Positions 27,262-35,745 of a DNA stretch of 64,000 bases are shown piece after piece. Both the position numbers and the translations under genes were made by a program. Under the pieces are notes generated by a model. It was given only the letters and a program-made list of their open reading frames with translations, did no database searches and had not been told where the DNA came from. The stretch covers positions 186,001 to 250,000 of the forward strand of contig CALOAN010000048.1 of the NCBI GenBank assembly GCA_942491345.1. Direction: 5' to 3'. The stretch is from JAHEEL01 sp942491345 (lineage in GTDB: Bacteria; Actinomycetota; Acidimicrobiia; Spongiisociales; UBA5794). The number at the start of each line of letters is the position of its first letter. Positions within the stretch are counted from its first letter, which is position 1.

Positions 27262-29088
27262 ATGTTCCGCCGCCCGCCCTCATCCGAGATTCCTGATGCT
27301 CCCGGCGTCTACCTGTTCCGTGACGAACATGGGGCCGTCCTCTATGTGGGCAAGGCAAAGTCGCTGAGGAAGCGCCTCGCCAACTACTTCGGTTCCGACG
27401 TCCGCGGAAAGACGGCGATGATGGTTGACGCTGCCGCAGGTGTCGAGTGGATCGTGACGCCGTCCGAAGTGGCTGCGATCATGACCGAGTTCTCACTGGT
27501 ACAGGAGCACCAGCCCCGGTTCAACATCCGGCTGCGAGATGACAAGAGTTTCCCCTATCTCGCGCTCACGGTCTCGCAGGAATGGCCGCGAGCGATGGTT
27601 GTGCGCGGCAAACGGCGAAAGGGTACGCGGTACTTCGGGCCATATGCGCACGCCTATGCGATTCGCCAGACACTCGACCTCATGCTGAGGACGTTCCCGA
27701 TCCGCACATGCACCGACGCGAAGTTTCGACGGCACGAAACGATGGGACGTCCCTGCCTGTTGTTCCACATCGAGAAGTGTGCAGGGCCGTGTGTTGGCGA
27801 GATCGACGCCGACCGCTACCAAGACCTCGTCGACGGCATGGCATCGTTCTTCGATGGGGAATCCGCCGCGGTCACCGAGCGGCTCAGGGCGGACATGGAG
27901 GCGGCGGCCAATGCTCAGGAGTACGAAGTGGCGGCGCGAATTCGCGACCAGCTCAATGCGGTTGCGAGTGCGACGGAGCGTCAGGAGTTGGTCACCGACC
28001 GGCCGGACGACTTCGATGTCGTTGCCGTGGCCGAGGACGAGTTGGAGGCGGCGCTGGTGGTCCTCCACGTGCGGCGCGGCCGGATCACGGGCCGCAAGGC
28101 AGCGGTGGTCGACCGTGTCGAGGAGGTCGACACCCCTTCGCTCATAGGTATTCTCCTCACCGCTCTGTACGGATCCGAGCGTCCCCCACGAGAGGTCCTC
28201 GTCCAGGCGCTGCCGGACGATGCCGACGTCCGAGCAGCGTGGCTCTCCGAGCGGCGCGGGAGTGCGGTGTCGCTGCGAGTGCCCGTTCGCGGGGCGAAGC
28301 GGAGGGTCCTCGAGACTGCTGCGGACAACGCCGCCCAGGAATTCAACCGGCACCGTCTGAAACGACACAGTGACCACAACGCTCGCGCCCGCGCCCTGAA
28401 CGACATCCAGTCGGCGTTGGACCTCCCCAACCCGCCTCTCCGCATCGAGTGCTACGACATCTCGACCATCCAGGGAACCAGCACAGTCGCCTCGATGGTT
28501 GTCTTCGAGGACGGACTCCCAAAGAAGAGCGACTACCGGCGATTCAAGATCAGAACGGTCGCCGGCCAGGACGACTTCGCCGCAATGGAGGAGGTCATTC
28601 GTCGCCGACTCACCGCGTACCTCGTCGAACGCGACCTGCCGGTCGATCAGCGGGGCCGATTCGCGTATCCGCCGTCGCTGATCGTAGTTGACGGGGGAGC
28701 GGGGCAGCTCAGCCGCGCCGTCGCTGTGTTGGCTGAGCTGGATCTGGACATACCGGCGGTCGGCCTTGCCAAGCGACTCGAGGAGGTATATGTCCCAGAC
28801 CGGGAGGAACCGATCCAGATCCCCAAGGGACGGGAGTCGCTGTACCTCCTGCAACGGGTTCGCGACGAAGCCCACCGCTTCGCGATCACGTACCACCGGA
28901 AGGTCCGGGGCAAGAAGATGATCGACTCTGTTCTCGATGCCGCCCCCGGCATTGGACCGGCGAGAAAGAAGGCACTCATTCGGCAGTTCGGGTCGCTCAA
29001 GCAGATCCGCGATGCTTCGAAAGCGGAACTTGCCGAGGTGCTTCCCGATAGTGTGGCGTTGACACTTTGGGAGAGCCTTCATGGATGA
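27262..29088 (+). CDS. uvrC: UvrABC system protein C
   Basis: UvrC makes both incisions in nucleotide excision repair. The 608 residues show the GIY-YIG nuclease (APGVYLFRDEHGAVLYVGKAKSLRKRL), a cluster of Cys residues (FPIRTCTDAKF, RPCLLFHIEKCAGPC), the UVR domain (EYEVAARIRDQLNAV), the RNase H-like second nuclease (RIECYDISTIQGT, IVVDGGAGQLSRA) and C-terminal helix-hairpin-helix motifs (APGIGPARKKALIRQFG). The stop overlaps rapZ by 8 bases. uvrC-rapZ-yvcK is a conserved actinobacterial order. Confidence 0.97.
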   Translation: MFRRPPSSEIPDAPGVYLFRDEHGAVLYVGKAKSLRKRLANYFGSDVRGKTAMMVDAAAGVEWIVTPSEVAAIMTEFSLVQEHQPRFNIRLRDDKSFPYLALTVSQEWPRAMVVRGKRRKGTRYFGPYAHAYAIRQTLDLMLRTFPIRTCTDAKFRRHETMGRPCLLFHIEKCAGPCVGEIDADRYQDLVDGMASFFDGESAAVTERLRADMEAAANAQEYEVAARIRDQLNAVASATERQELVTDRPDDFDVVAVAEDELEAALVVLHVRRGRITGRKAAVVDRVEEVDTPSLIGILLTALYGSERPPREVLVQALPDDADVRAAWLSERRGSAVSLRVPVRGAKRRVLETAADNAAQEFNRHRLKRHSDHNARARALNDIQSALDLPNPPLRIECYDISTIQGTSTVASMVVFEDGLPKKSDYRRFKIRTVAGQDDFAAMEEVIRRRLTAYLVERDLPVDQRGRFAYPPSLIVVDGGAGQLSRAVAVLAELDLDIPAVGLAKRLEEVYVPDREEPIQIPKGRESLYLLQRVRDEAHRFAITYHRKVRGKKMIDSVLDAAPGIGPARKKALIRQFGSLKQIRDASKAELAEVLPDSVALTLWESLHG

Positions 29089-29980
29089 ATCAGTCCGATC
29101 CGAGCCTCACGTCGTCGTCATCACCGGGATGTCCGGCGCAGGACGTTCCCACGCCTCGAACGTGCTAGAAGATCTGGGGTACTTCGTAGTAGACAACCTC
29201 CCCGCCGATCTCATCGTCGACGTCGTCCAGCGGACGGGTGTTGGCGACGAGTCGCGGGACCGGTTCGCGGTTGTTGTAGACACGCGTGGCGGCGTCACCG
29301 CGGACCAGCTCGCCGAAGCGGTCAAGCTGCTGCGACAGCTGGGTCTGCGAACAACCGTTCTCTTCCTCGATGCCGACGATCGAGTGCTCATCCGACGGTT
29401 TGAGGAGACACGTCGGCCGCATCCGTTCGCGGCTCCGACACTTGGCGAGTCGATCGCCTTGGAGCGGACGGACATGCTCGAGATTCGGGGTCTCGCCGAT
29501 CTCATTGCAGACACGTCCGATCTCAATGTGCACGAATTGGGCGACCGGCTGCGGAACGCGTTCGCTCGGGGACTTCCTGAGCGCAAGATGCAGATCGACG
29601 TGACGTCGTTCGGCTTCAAGCACGGTGTTCCGCGCGTCGTCGACCTGCTCCTCGACGCCCGATTCCTTCCGAACCCCCATTGGCAGCCGGAGCTGCGCCC
29701 GTTGACCGGTCTGGACGAGAGCGTGCGCGACTACGTGTTCTCCTTCGAGGAGGCCGACATCTTCCTTTCGAAGGTCTCGGACCTCCTCGATTTCGTGATC
29801 CCCCAGTACGAAAGCGAAGGAAAGGCCTACCTCACTGTCGGTGTTGGCTGCACGGGCGGACGGCATCGCTCGGTTGCGATCGCCGAAGCCATTGGTCGCC
29901 ACCTTCGGACAGAGGGCCGAGACGTCACCGTTCATCACCGGGACGCCGGCCTGGGGGAAGACGATGCCCACCGACATTGA
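29081..29980 (+). CDS. rapZ: RNase adapter / nucleotide-binding protein RapZ (YvcJ)
   Basis: RapZ-family proteins bind nucleotides and, in enterobacteria, control a small RNA that sets amino-sugar synthesis; the role in actinobacteria is less clear. The 299 residues include an N-terminal P-loop-like GMSGAGRSHA (residues 16-25) in which the usual Lys is Arg22, YFVVDNLPADLI, the ETRRPHPF motif, and the C-terminal SVGVGCTGGRHRSV region (here with TVGVGCTGG), which is the most conserved part. The Lys-to-Arg change also occurs in mycobacterial homologues as I recall them, so it is not a broken gene. It overlaps yvcK by 17 bases. Confidence 0.93.
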   Translation: MDESVRSEPHVVVITGMSGAGRSHASNVLEDLGYFVVDNLPADLIVDVVQRTGVGDESRDRFAVVVDTRGGVTADQLAEAVKLLRQLGLRTTVLFLDADDRVLIRRFEETRRPHPFAAPTLGESIALERTDMLEIRGLADLIADTSDLNVHELGDRLRNAFARGLPERKMQIDVTSFGFKHGVPRVVDLLLDARFLPNPHWQPELRPLTGLDESVRDYVFSFEEADIFLSKVSDLLDFVIPQYESEGKAYLTVGVGCTGGRHRSVAIAEAIGRHLRTEGRDVTVHHRDAGLGEDDAHRH

Positions 29981-30938
29981 GCCCGAGGCGCTCCTCGAGG
30001 CCTTGAGCCTCGATCGGAGCGGGCCCCATGTGGTCGCCGTCGGGGGAGGGAAGGGCCTCGCCCGAGCGCTGGAAGCCATCCGCGGCTATGCCGGAAGGGT
30101 CGACGCGGTTGTCACGGTCGCCGACGACGGAGGGTCGTCAGGCCGGCTTGCGCCCCACCTCGATATTCCTCCTCCCGGGGACATACGGAAGTCCCTTGTC
30201 GCACTGACGCCGGATGATTCGGTGTGGCGGCAGCTGTTCGAATACCGGTTCGAGGGTGCCGACGTTCGAGGCCACTCGCTCGGGAACCTGATCATCGCGG
30301 CGCTTGCCGATATCGAAGGTTCGTTCGAGGCGGCACTCCGCTCCTCGGAGCACCTGCTCGGTGCGCTTGGGTCCGTGATCCCGGCGTCTCCGTGGCACCT
30401 CGAGCTGGCTGCAGAGATCGACGGGGTCGAGGTTCTTGGCCAGGTCAACGTATCACTCGCTCGCGGGACGGTCACCGCGGTTCGCGTGTTGCCGACCGAT
30501 GCCCCGGTCACAGAGAGCGCGGTGGCGGCGCTCGAGGCGGCGGATCAGATCGTTGTCGGGCCCGGGAGCCTGTACACGTCGATCGCTGCGACTCTCGTGG
30601 TTCCCGGCATCGTCGACGCGATCAACCGTTCGAGCGCATCGCTGGTCTACATCGCAAACATCGTCACCCAGGACGGAGAGACCCTCGGAATGGACGCCGT
30701 GGACCATCTCGACTCTCTCCTCCGGACAACCGGTGTGCGCCCACCCAGTGCTATCGTTGCCTCAGATTCCCCGGTGCTCGTTGCCCCGCCTCTCGAGGTG
30801 GTCAGTATCGACGCAGAGGCGGCTGCCACATATGGCGCCGATGTTGTGACGGCGGACCTGCTCGACCCAATTGCCGAGCGACCGTCTCATGACCCATTCC
30901 GTTTGGGCGTTGTCCTCCGGGGACTTGTTCGCACATAG
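29964..30938 (+). CDS. yvcK: YvcK/CofD-like gluconeogenesis factor
   Basis: YvcK proteins bind UDP-sugars and are needed for cell-wall growth on gluconeogenic carbon in Bacillus and mycobacteria (CuvA). The 324 residues show GGGKGLARALEAIRG, VVTVADDGGSSGRL, PPGDIRKSLVAL and HSLGNLIIAAL near the start, and IVVGPGSLYTSI and NIVTQDGET later. I chose ATG 29964 because GGGGGAAG lies just upstream, giving a normal N terminus; the longer frame is inside rapZ. In most actinobacteria whiA follows directly, but here gap follows 24 bases later. Confidence 0.93.
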   Translation: MPTDIEPEALLEALSLDRSGPHVVAVGGGKGLARALEAIRGYAGRVDAVVTVADDGGSSGRLAPHLDIPPPGDIRKSLVALTPDDSVWRQLFEYRFEGADVRGHSLGNLIIAALADIEGSFEAALRSSEHLLGALGSVIPASPWHLELAAEIDGVEVLGQVNVSLARGTVTAVRVLPTDAPVTESAVAALEAADQIVVGPGSLYTSIAATLVVPGIVDAINRSSASLVYIANIVTQDGETLGMDAVDHLDSLLRTTGVRPPSAIVASDSPVLVAPPLEVVSIDAEAAATYGADVVTADLLDPIAERPSHDPFRLGVVLRGLVRT

Positions 30939-30962
30939 CCAGACACCTCTAGGAGGTTCAAC

Positions 30963-32048
30963 ATGCGAGTAGCAATCAACGGGTTCGGCCGTATCGGCCG
31001 CAACTTCCTTCGGGCGTCCAAGGGCAACGATGCCTGGGCCAACATGCGGCGGACACTGACGAACGCCAAGATCGACGAACTGGACGATATCGCGGCGACG
31101 TTCACCAAGTTGAAGAAGGACGTTGCCGGCATCGACATCGTCGCGATCAACGACCTGTCCGACGCCGAGATGCTCGCGTATCTGCTCAAGCACGACTCCG
31201 TTCACGGCCCATATCCCGGCAAGGTCGTCCTCGACGGTGACGAGCTGGTCGTCGACGGCGACCGTATCAAGGTGTTCGCCGAGCGTGACCCGTCCGACCT
31301 TCCCTGGGCAGATCTCGACGTCGACGTTGTCATCGAATCCACCGGCGTGTTCCGCACCCACGCGGCCGCGTCAAAGCACATTGAGGCCGGCGCCAAATGG
31401 GTGTTGGTGTCCGCTCCTATGAGCGACCCCGACTACTCGATCGTCTTCGGCGTCAACGACGAGGGACTTGATCCCGCTGTCGACAAGATCATCTCCAACG
31501 CGTCGTGCACGACCAACTGCGTCGCTCCGATGATCAAGATCCTCAACGACGAGTTCACGGTCAAGCAGGGCGCCCTCACGACCGTGCATGCCTATACGAA
31601 CGATCAGAGCATCCTCGACCTCGTCCACAAGGATCCCCGACGTGCCCGCGCTGCCGCTGTGAACATCATTCCGAGCTCGACCGGCGCGGCAACCGCGGTC
31701 GGCAAGGTGATCCCTGAGATGGCAGGGAAGATCTCGGGCACGTCGCTGCGGGTGCCGGTGGCCGACGGTTCGATCACCGACCTCGTTGTCATGGTCGAGA
31801 AGACCGACATCACGGTCGACGATGTCAACGCCGTCTTCAAGGCCGCCGCCGAGGGGCCACTCAAGGGCATCCTTCGCTACACCGAAGAGCCCCTGGTCTC
31901 CACCGACATCATCGGCGATCCCCATTCGGTGATCTTCGATGCCCAGTCGACCATGGTCACCGACGGGTTGGTCAAGGTGTTCGGTTGGTACGACAACGAG
32001 ATGGGCTATTCGACCCGCCTCGTCGACCTCGTACGCAAACTGAGCTGA
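30963..32048 (+). CDS. gap: Glyceraldehyde-3-phosphate dehydrogenase with an N-terminal-fold insert
   Basis: GAPDH converts glyceraldehyde 3-phosphate to 1,3-bisphosphoglycerate. The Rossmann start (MRVAINGFGRIGRNFLRA), the catalytic Cys182 in SNASCTTNC, the His region (TTVHAYTNDQ) and the end (WYDNEMGYSTRLVDL) are all standard. At 361 residues it is about 25-30 longer than usual. The extra part is residues 19-56, a charged helical stretch between the first helix and the second strand (IDIVAINDL) of the NAD-binding fold. AGGAGG precedes the ATG. It begins a glycolytic operon with pgk, tpiA and gpmA. Confidence 0.96.
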   Translation: MRVAINGFGRIGRNFLRASKGNDAWANMRRTLTNAKIDELDDIAATFTKLKKDVAGIDIVAINDLSDAEMLAYLLKHDSVHGPYPGKVVLDGDELVVDGDRIKVFAERDPSDLPWADLDVDVVIESTGVFRTHAAASKHIEAGAKWVLVSAPMSDPDYSIVFGVNDEGLDPAVDKIISNASCTTNCVAPMIKILNDEFTVKQGALTTVHAYTNDQSILDLVHKDPRRARAAAVNIIPSSTGAATAVGKVIPEMAGKISGTSLRVPVADGSITDLVVMVEKTDITVDDVNAVFKAAAEGPLKGILRYTEEPLVSTDIIGDPHSVIFDAQSTMVTDGLVKVFGWYDNEMGYSTRLVDLVRKLS

Positions 32049-32049
32049 C

Positions 32050-33225
32050 GTGATCCTCCCGACGCTCGATGCCCTCGACGTCGAAGGCAAACGCGTCCTC
32101 GTTCGGTCGGATCTCAATGTTCCACTCGACGAGGGCGCGGTCGCCGACGACTTCCGGATTCGGGCGAGCCTTCCCACGATCGAAGCGTTGCGGGACCGTG
32201 GCGCGCGGGTAATCGTCGCGAGCCATCTCGGCCGGCCGACGGGTGTTGATCCGTCGTTCAGCATGGCACCGGTCAGCGAGCGGCTCGGTGAGCTTGGCGG
32301 GTTCCCGGTCATTCAGGCCGACGGCGTGTACGGACCAGAGGTGGTAACCCTGATCGCGAGTGCTCCGAACGGCTCGGTTGTTGTCCTCGAGAACACCCGT
32401 TTCGAGCCCGGGGAATCGAAGAACGACCCCGAGGTCGCCGACGGGCTCGCGGCCCTTGCAGACGTGTTCGTCAACGATGCCTTCGGAACGGCTCATCGCG
32501 CCCACGCCTCAAATGTGGGTGTCGCCGAGCGGCTTCCCTCCGCCGCCGGCCGGCTGCTCGAAGGAGAGATCGTGGCTTTTGGGCGCCTTCTCGGCGAACC
32601 CGACCGCCCCTACGTGGTCGTTCTCGGCGGGGCGAAGGTGTCGGGCAAGCTCGAGGTGATCAAACACCTCTTGCCGAAGGTCGATCTCATGCTGGTCGGA
32701 GGCGGCATGTGTTTCACGCTTCTCAAGGCCGGCGGCTATCGGGTCGGTGACTCGCTTGTCGAGGAATCCATGATCGATGAGGTCAGGGGTGTGCTCGATG
32801 GTCCAGGAGGGGCGAAGATCGTTCTGCCGGATGACCTCGTTGTGGCGGATCGATTCGCCGCCGACGCGGAGCATCGGGTGGTGCCGGGTACCGCGATTCC
32901 CGACGGGATGATGGGCCTGGACATTGGGCCGGAGACCGTTCGCCGATTCGGTGCGGTGATCGAAGAAGCCGCGAGCGTCTTCTGGAACGGCCCGATGGGT
33001 GTGTTCGAATGGCCGGCATTCCGCAACGGGACGGCCGGTATCGCTGAGGCCGTCGCGTCCTCTGACGGCTACACGGTCGTCGGCGGTGGTGACTCGGTGG
33101 CGGCGTTGCGTCTTCTCGGCCGGGATGACGAGGTTTCATTTGTATCAAGTGGCGGTGGGGCGGGTCTCGAGACCCTCGAAGGAAAGAACCTGCCGGGCAT
33201 CGCCGCACTCGAGAGATGGAGTTGA
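32050..33225 (+). CDS. pgk: Phosphoglycerate kinase
   Basis: Pgk makes ATP from 1,3-bisphosphoglycerate. The 391-residue protein starts with GTG, one base after the gap stop. Typical segments are KRVLVRSDLNVPLDEG, IVASHLGRPTG, LLENTRFEPGE (here VLENTRFEPGE), NDAFGTAHRAHAS, VLGGAKVSGKLEVI, FWNGPMGVFEWPAF and VGGGDSVAALR. All key hinge and substrate residues appear present. It is translationally close-coupled with gap and tpiA. Confidence 0.97.
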   Translation: MILPTLDALDVEGKRVLVRSDLNVPLDEGAVADDFRIRASLPTIEALRDRGARVIVASHLGRPTGVDPSFSMAPVSERLGELGGFPVIQADGVYGPEVVTLIASAPNGSVVVLENTRFEPGESKNDPEVADGLAALADVFVNDAFGTAHRAHASNVGVAERLPSAAGRLLEGEIVAFGRLLGEPDRPYVVVLGGAKVSGKLEVIKHLLPKVDLMLVGGGMCFTLLKAGGYRVGDSLVEESMIDEVRGVLDGPGGAKIVLPDDLVVADRFAADAEHRVVPGTAIPDGMMGLDIGPETVRRFGAVIEEAASVFWNGPMGVFEWPAFRNGTAGIAEAVASSDGYTVVGGGDSVAALRLLGRDDEVSFVSSGGGAGLETLEGKNLPGIAALERWS

Positions 33226-33226
33226 C

Positions 33227-33991
33227 ATGCGCAAGGACCTGATCGTCGGCAACTGGAAGATGAATGCGACCCATCTGGAAGCCATCCAGATGGTGCAGAA
33301 GTTGAGCTACCGCCTCGACTACGCCGACTACCAACGAGTCGACGTGGGAGTGTGCCCGCCGTTCACCGCCTTGCGCTCGGCACAGACCGTCATCGAGACA
33401 GACCATCTGCAGATTCTCCTGGGCGCTCAGAATGTCTTCTGGGAAGAGAGCGGCGCCTACACGGGGGAGATCGCCCCGGAAATGCTCGCAGCGCTCTCCG
33501 TCTCCTTGGTGATTGTCGGACACTCAGAGCGTCGAGAGATCTTCGGTGAGACGAACGAAGACGTCAACCGGAAGGTCAAGGCCGTTCTCGCCGCCGGCAT
33601 GACGCCCATCCTCTGCTGCGGCGAGACCGAAGAAGAGCGTGAGGCAGGCGTCTCGGAGGACAAAGTCGACAGCCAGGTGCGCGCCGGACTGGCGGGCCTG
33701 ACTCCGGAGCAGATCGCCGGAATGGTTGTGGCCTACGAGCCGATCTGGGCGATCGGAACCGGTCGCACGGCATCGGACGACGACGCGGGCGCCATGGCGA
33801 CGTTCGTTCGCGCGACCATCGCCGATATCGCCGGTGACGCTGCGGAGTCGACCCGAATCCTCTACGGCGGGTCGATGAACCCGGGCAACGTCGCCGGTCT
33901 CATGGCCAAGAAGGACATCGATGGCGGCCTCGTAGGTGGAGCCAGCCTCGATCCGGACACGTTCGCCTCCGTCGTCCGCTATTGGGTGTGA
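33227..33991 (+). CDS. tpiA: Triosephosphate isomerase
   Basis: TpiA interconverts dihydroxyacetone phosphate and glyceraldehyde 3-phosphate. The 254 residues show Lys in GNWKMN (N terminus), catalytic His in IVGHSERR, catalytic Glu in AYEPIWAIGTG and the phosphate-binding end YGGSMNPGN and GLVGGASLDPD. I chose ATG 33227, one base after the pgk stop, with GGAG five bases upstream; the longer open frame lies inside pgk. Confidence 0.97.
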   Translation: MRKDLIVGNWKMNATHLEAIQMVQKLSYRLDYADYQRVDVGVCPPFTALRSAQTVIETDHLQILLGAQNVFWEESGAYTGEIAPEMLAALSVSLVIVGHSERREIFGETNEDVNRKVKAVLAAGMTPILCCGETEEEREAGVSEDKVDSQVRAGLAGLTPEQIAGMVVAYEPIWAIGTGRTASDDDAGAMATFVRATIADIAGDAAESTRILYGGSMNPGNVAGLMAKKDIDGGLVGGASLDPDTFASVVRYWV

Positions 33992-34395
33992 GTCCGGAGC
34001 TGTGGCGCGCGCAGGGCGACTTCGTTGTGACTCGGCGCGTCCCCTGGGAGACCGACGAGGGGCTGCGGCCGCACATTGACCGAGTCGTCGACGCTCTGCG
34101 CGACTGTGATTCGGCAGCCGAGATAGAGGTCGACGCCGATCTGGCATCGGCCCGTGTTCTCCTCTCGGTCACCGTTGTGGTGACCCAGGACGATGAGGGG
34201 CGGATGGGCGACGCGGAAGGGTTGGCTCGCGAGGCGATCGGCACGGCGATTCGCGCCAACGGTGGCCGTCATGAGGAGCTGCTGCCGATCCTCGACGAGT
34301 CGAGACTCGAAACCCGGGCGGGACCATGGGCAGGTCTCCGGATCCCGAGGTGGACGCTGTACCAACTTGTGTGTCGCCCGGTGGTGCCAGACTGA
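33988..34395 (+). CDS. Hypothetical protein within the glycolytic operon
   Basis: A 135-residue soluble protein starting at a GTG that overlaps the tpiA stop (GTGA). It is acidic, without a signal peptide or membrane segment, and ends in IPRWTLYQLVCRP. I do not recognise a family. The tight coupling to tpiA and the short distance (26 bases) to gpmA suggest it is expressed with the triose-phosphate enzymes. Confidence 0.65.
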   Translation: MSPELWRAQGDFVVTRRVPWETDEGLRPHIDRVVDALRDCDSAAEIEVDADLASARVLLSVTVVVTQDDEGRMGDAEGLAREAIGTAIRANGGRHEELLPILDESRLETRAGPWAGLRIPRWTLYQLVCRPVVPD

Positions 34396-34421
34396 CGGCC
34401 GACCGATAGGAAAGGTTTGAT

Positions 34422-35171
34422 ATGGAGTACACGCTGGTTCTTCTCCGTCACGGACAGAGTGTCTGGAATCTGGAGAACGTCTTCACGGGATGGACGGATG
34501 TTGCCCTCTCCGACCAAGGCGTCGAAGAAGCACGCGCGGGCGGACGGCTCATGGCCGAAGCCGGCTTGTCGTTTGACGTTGTGCAGACGTCGTTGCTCCG
34601 GAGGGCGATCAACACGGCGGCGATTGCGCTTGACGAAATGGACCTCGGCTGGGTGCCCGTCGAGAAACACTGGCGGCTCAACGAGCGCCACTACGGGGCG
34701 CTGCAAGGGCTCAACAAGAAGCAGACATCCGACGAATTCGGCGCCGAGCAGGTTCATATTTGGCGTCGGTCGTATGACACCCCTCCGCCGCCGCTCGAGG
34801 TCTCGGATCCCCGTCATCCTCGCAACGACCCCCGCTACGCGTGGATGCCGCCGGAGTTGGCGCCCGCCACCGAATGTCTGTCCGATGTGGTCGACCGCAT
34901 GTTGCCCTACTGGTACGACGAGATCGTGCCTGCGATCAGAGCCGGCAAGCGGGTCCTCGTCGCCGCACACGGCAACAGTCTCCGCGCGCTCGTGAAACAC
35001 CTCGACAACGTTTCCGATGAGGCAATCACCGAGCTGAACATCCCGACCGGCATCCCGCTGGTCTACCGCCTCGATGCCGACCTCCGTCCGATCGGCAGCG
35101 AATACCTCGGAGACCCGGCAGCAGCGGCAGCCGCAGCAGAAGCGGTCGCCCGCCAGGCGCTCGGGAAGTAG
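34422..35171 (+). CDS. gpmA: 2,3-bisphosphoglycerate-dependent phosphoglycerate mutase
   Basis: GpmA interconverts 3- and 2-phosphoglycerate through a phospho-histidine. The 249 residues include the catalytic LLRHGQSVWN (His10), FTGWTDVALSDQG, the substrate-binding ERHYGALQGLNK and the second catalytic His in VAAHGNSLRALVKHL. It ends in an Ala-rich tail (AAAAAAEAVARQ). AGGAAAGG precedes the ATG. With gap, pgk and tpiA it gives four consecutive lower-glycolysis steps in one run. Confidence 0.96.
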   Translation: MEYTLVLLRHGQSVWNLENVFTGWTDVALSDQGVEEARAGGRLMAEAGLSFDVVQTSLLRRAINTAAIALDEMDLGWVPVEKHWRLNERHYGALQGLNKKQTSDEFGAEQVHIWRRSYDTPPPPLEVSDPRHPRNDPRYAWMPPELAPATECLSDVVDRMLPYWYDEIVPAIRAGKRVLVAAHGNSLRALVKHLDNVSDEAITELNIPTGIPLVYRLDADLRPIGSEYLGDPAAAAAAAEAVARQALGK

Positions 35172-35226
35172 GGGACCAGAGACCGAACCCGAGTATTCAC
35201 CTCCACCGCCGCAGGTGGGGGAGGGT

Positions 35227-35245
35227 GCCCGAGCGCAGCTCGGGC
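35227..35245 (+). terminator. Hairpin after gpmA (possible terminator)
   Basis: A perfect 8-bp stem GCCCGAGC/GCTCGGGC with a 3-base loop lies in the 281-base gap between gpmA and secG. There is no U-tract. The same gap holds CT/GA-rich and GTATCTCGTATCTGG-type low-complexity sequence at 35296-35325. Confidence 0.5.
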
Positions 35246-35452
35246 GGGAGGGGGCGGCCTGGGAGCCCGTATCGCGAAGATGAGACCCGCCGCGTGTCTC
35301 GTATCTGGAGTCTCGTATCTCAAATCCTGCCTCTGTCCTGCTGGTCCGAACCCACGACGGGTTGCTCAGTTCTTGCAGTAGCGCCGGGAGACCGGCATAC
35401 TTCCCGCCGAACGGTCTGTCGGTAGGCGGACCAATGAGAAAGGGTTCTTGAG

Positions 35453-35686
35453 TTGTTGACCGGTATCGTTGCCGTCATCCAGTTGCTTGTTTCGCTCGCT
35501 CTCATCTTCCTGATCCTGCTGCACGCGGGGCGGGGTGGTGGTGTGTCGGACATGTTCGGCGGAGGGATGAGTTCGGGGAACATCACAGGCTCGACGGTGG
35601 TCGAGCGGAATCTCGATCGTCTCACGGTCGTGATCGCGATCTCGTTCGCCCTCTTCACGATGTGGTTGACCTGGTTGATGGCCTGA
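35453..35686 (+). CDS. secG: Preprotein translocase subunit SecG
   Basis: SecG is a small two-helix subunit of the Sec translocon. The 77 residues have helix 1 (IVAVIQLLVSLALIFLILLH), the loop AGRGGGVSDMFGG, and helix 2 (VVIAISFALFTMWLTWLMA), preceded by the usual ERNLDRLT. The start is TTG (35453, or 35456) with AAAGGG about 8 bases upstream. secG after the gap-pgk-tpiA run is conserved in actinobacteria. Confidence 0.93.
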   Translation: MLTGIVAVIQLLVSLALIFLILLHAGRGGGVSDMFGGGMSSGNITGSTVVERNLDRLTVVIAISFALFTMWLTWLMA

Positions 35687-35745
35687 TTCCCATCCGGGAG
35701 TGACGGTGGTGTGGAACCCAACCGGCTGAGACTTGGAGGCACACC

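Noticed and set aside
27493..29082. 529-codon open frame on the minus strand inside uvrC
   Set aside because: Complete antisense overlap with a well-supported gene; low-credibility composition.
29126..29155. RapZ P-loop change as evidence of a pseudogene
   Set aside because: The rest of the protein is intact and coupled to yvcK; as I recall, mycobacterial homologues have the same Arg.
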